Part shown: one piece after another, positions 5,840 through 6,469 of the stretch
Position numbering within the stretch: the first letter of the stretch is position 1
Layout: each line of letters begins with the position of its first letter
Notes under the pieces: generated by a model
Told to the model about the DNA's origin: nothing
The model's input: the letters and a program-made list of their open reading frames with translations, nothing else
Databases searched by the model: none
NCBI GenBank assembly: GCA_027017025.1
Contig: JALURH010000021.1
Span: forward strand, 1-6,469
Origin: Thermofilaceae archaeon
GTDB lineage: Archaea; Thermoproteota; Thermoprotei; Thermofilales; Thermofilaceae
Direction of reading: 5' to 3'
DNA: 6,469 nt
Program-made: the position numbers and the translations under genes

Positions 5840-5893
5840 GTGTTAATAAAGTATTCCTGCAATAGATGTGGAATCTATGTTCTAGTTGAGTAG
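5840..5893 (+). CDS. Possible zinc-knuckle microprotein or gene fragment (17 codons)
   Basis: GTG at 5840-5842 is preceded by the strong ribosome motif GGAGG (5833-5837), although the two-base gap is short. The frame reads VLIKYSCNRCGIYVLVE and stops at TAG 5891-5893. The C-x-x-C knuckle after a short strand looks like the first half of small crenarchaeal zinc-ribbon proteins that start with a similar Lys-Tyr-x-Cys-x-x-Cys-Gly segment and carry a second C-x-x-C further on. That second half is not present in any frame, so the most likely reading is the remnant of a decayed zinc-ribbon gene. A true microprotein is possible, since two such peptides could share a zinc ion. Low confidence. Confidence 0.3.
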   Translation: MLIKYSCNRCGIYVLVE

Positions 5894-5944
5894 AAAACGG
5901 TATGGGTAGCAATAAATAGAGCTTATCTCCATACTCCATGCAGG

Positions 5945-5951
5945 TATATAA
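5945..5951 (+). promoter_or_regulatory. TATA box of the coiled-coil gene
   Basis: TATATAA, the clearest TATA box in the window, has purine-rich AGG just before it as a possible BRE. Its centre is about 26 bases before 5974, which predicts a short leader of about 12 bases to the GTG at 5986. The leader would contain GGTGGG as a ribosome motif. Confidence 0.6.
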
Positions 5952-5985
5952 GAGGCTTGGGAATAGATAGTATGGTGGGTGTGTA

Positions 5986-6469
5986 GTGGAGCTGTGGGAG
6001 TTAAAGACTAAGATACTTAAGCTATTGAAGGAGGATGAGGAATTTAGATATACGGTAGCTGGTTTAATAGGGCTAGAGGAGATTCTGAGAAAACTTGACG
6101 AGCACGGGGCAAAAATCGTTGAACTATGGAGAGAAGTTAGAGAGCTTAGAAAAGGCCAGAATAAGCTTTGGGAGGGGCAGAATAGGCTGTGGGAAAGCCA
6201 GAATAGGCTGTGGGAAGAAGTTAAAGAGCTTAGAGAGGGGCAGAATAGGCTGTGGGAAGAAGTTAAAGAGCTTAGAGAGGGGCAGAATAGGCTGTGGGAA
6301 GAAGTTAAAGAGCTTAGAGAGGGGCAGAATAGGCTGTGGGAAAGCCAGAATAAGCTTTGGGAAGAAGTTAGAAAGCTTAGGAGAGATTTCAGAGAGATGC
6401 TTAGGGAACAGAGAAAACTTAGGTCTTCATTCGAATCCTTCGGGAGAGCTCTAGGGGTTACTCTGGAAG
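5986..6469 (+). CDS. DUF3782-type coiled-coil protein, N-terminal part (truncated by the window edge)
   Basis: At least 161 aa from GTG 5986, after an in-frame stop at 5968-5970 and with GGTGGG (5974-5979) as ribosome motif. Residues about 1-45 form a short helical head with the motif EDEEFRYTVAGLIGLEEIL, very typical of crenarchaeal DUF3782 proteins. Residues about 46-145 are a heptad coiled coil built of the 14-residue unit EEVKELREGQNRLW and single-heptad variants such as ESQNRLW. In each unit Val or Gln and Leu occupy the core (a, d) positions, with a conserved Trp beside the core. The SFESFGRALGVTLE segment at the edge normally leads into the predicted PD-(D/E)XK nuclease-like C-terminal domain, which lies outside the window. 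From the family, a DNA-acting role is suspected but not established. It has its own promoter and is probably not co-transcribed with the zinc-ribbon gene. Confidence 0.8.
   Translation, partial: MELWELKTKILKLLKEDEEFRYTVAGLIGLEEILRKLDEHGAKIVELWREVRELRKGQNKLWEGQNRLWESQNRLWEEVKELREGQNRLWEEVKELREGQNRLWEEVKELREGQNRLWESQNKLWEEVRKLRRDFREMLREQRKLRSSFESFGRALGVTLE
6214..6339 (+). repeat. Three perfect 42-bp tandem repeats within the coiled-coil gene
   Basis: Copies lie at 6214-6255, 6256-6297 and 6298-6339 and look identical base for base, each encoding EEVKELREGQNRLW. A diverged copy lies at 6130-6171, and 21-bp half units encoding EGQNRLW or ESQNRLW/ESQNKLW lie at 6172-6192, 6193-6213 and 6340-6360. 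Unit length is a multiple of three and of two heptads, so copy-number change keeps both reading frame and coiled-coil phase. The identity of the copies points to recent duplication or gene conversion. Confidence 0.9.

Noticed and set aside
6095..6454. Plus-strand frame of 119 aa with striking repeats (KKLKSLERGRIGCG units)
   Set aside because: It is the other reading frame of the 42-bp repeats, which stay open in more than one frame because the unit is a multiple of three. The overlapping frame from GTG 5986 has the recognisable family head and heptads.

Overview
The window looks like a piece of a hyperthermophilic crenarchaeal (Thermoproteota) chromosome. The evidence is an archaeal-type pilus/secretion ATPase with split FlaJ-like membrane subunits, a TackOD1-type zinc-ribbon protein, a DUF3782-type coiled-coil protein, frequent GTG and TTG starts, TATA-box/leaderless promoter geometry, AGG/AGA arginine codons, and AT-rich intergenic DNA. 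I cannot name the genus from the sequence alone.

Layout. Bases 1-296 are AT-rich with no convincing gene; they hold weak, CRISPR-spaced repeat-like motifs. Bases 297-1300 (minus strand) appear to be one broken gene for an exported, all-helical protein. Its 5' part (signal peptide plus helices) carries a one-base frameshift in an A-run. Its 3' part (more of the same kind of helices) lies beyond a GC-rich, hairpin-rich island of about 250 bp (about 690-945) that looks like an inserted relic or a structured RNA. Bases 1415-4719 (minus strand) are a tight three-gene operon: a type IV pilus/Tad-type secretion ATPase, then two T2SSF-domain membrane proteins (TadB-like and TadC-like), joined by 2-3 base gaps with Shine-Dalgarno motifs built into the end of the preceding gene. 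A 112-bp divergent promoter region (4720-4831) separates this operon from a plus-strand gene for a three-zinc-ribbon (TackOD1-type) protein with a degenerate nuclease-like C-terminal domain. After it come a hairpin, a possible 17-codon zinc-knuckle microprotein or gene fragment, a clear TATA box, and the start of a coiled-coil DUF3782-type gene that runs off the right edge and contains three perfect 42-bp tandem repeats.

How they work together. The ATPase would power a filament or secretion platform formed by the two membrane proteins. No prepilin or prepilin peptidase is visible, so the substrates must be encoded elsewhere. The exported helical protein downstream on the same strand has an ordinary Sec-type signal, not a class III pilin signal, so a link to the pilus is only positional. 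The divergent zinc-ribbon gene shares a promoter region with the pilus operon and could be co-regulated, but its function is not shown by the sequence.
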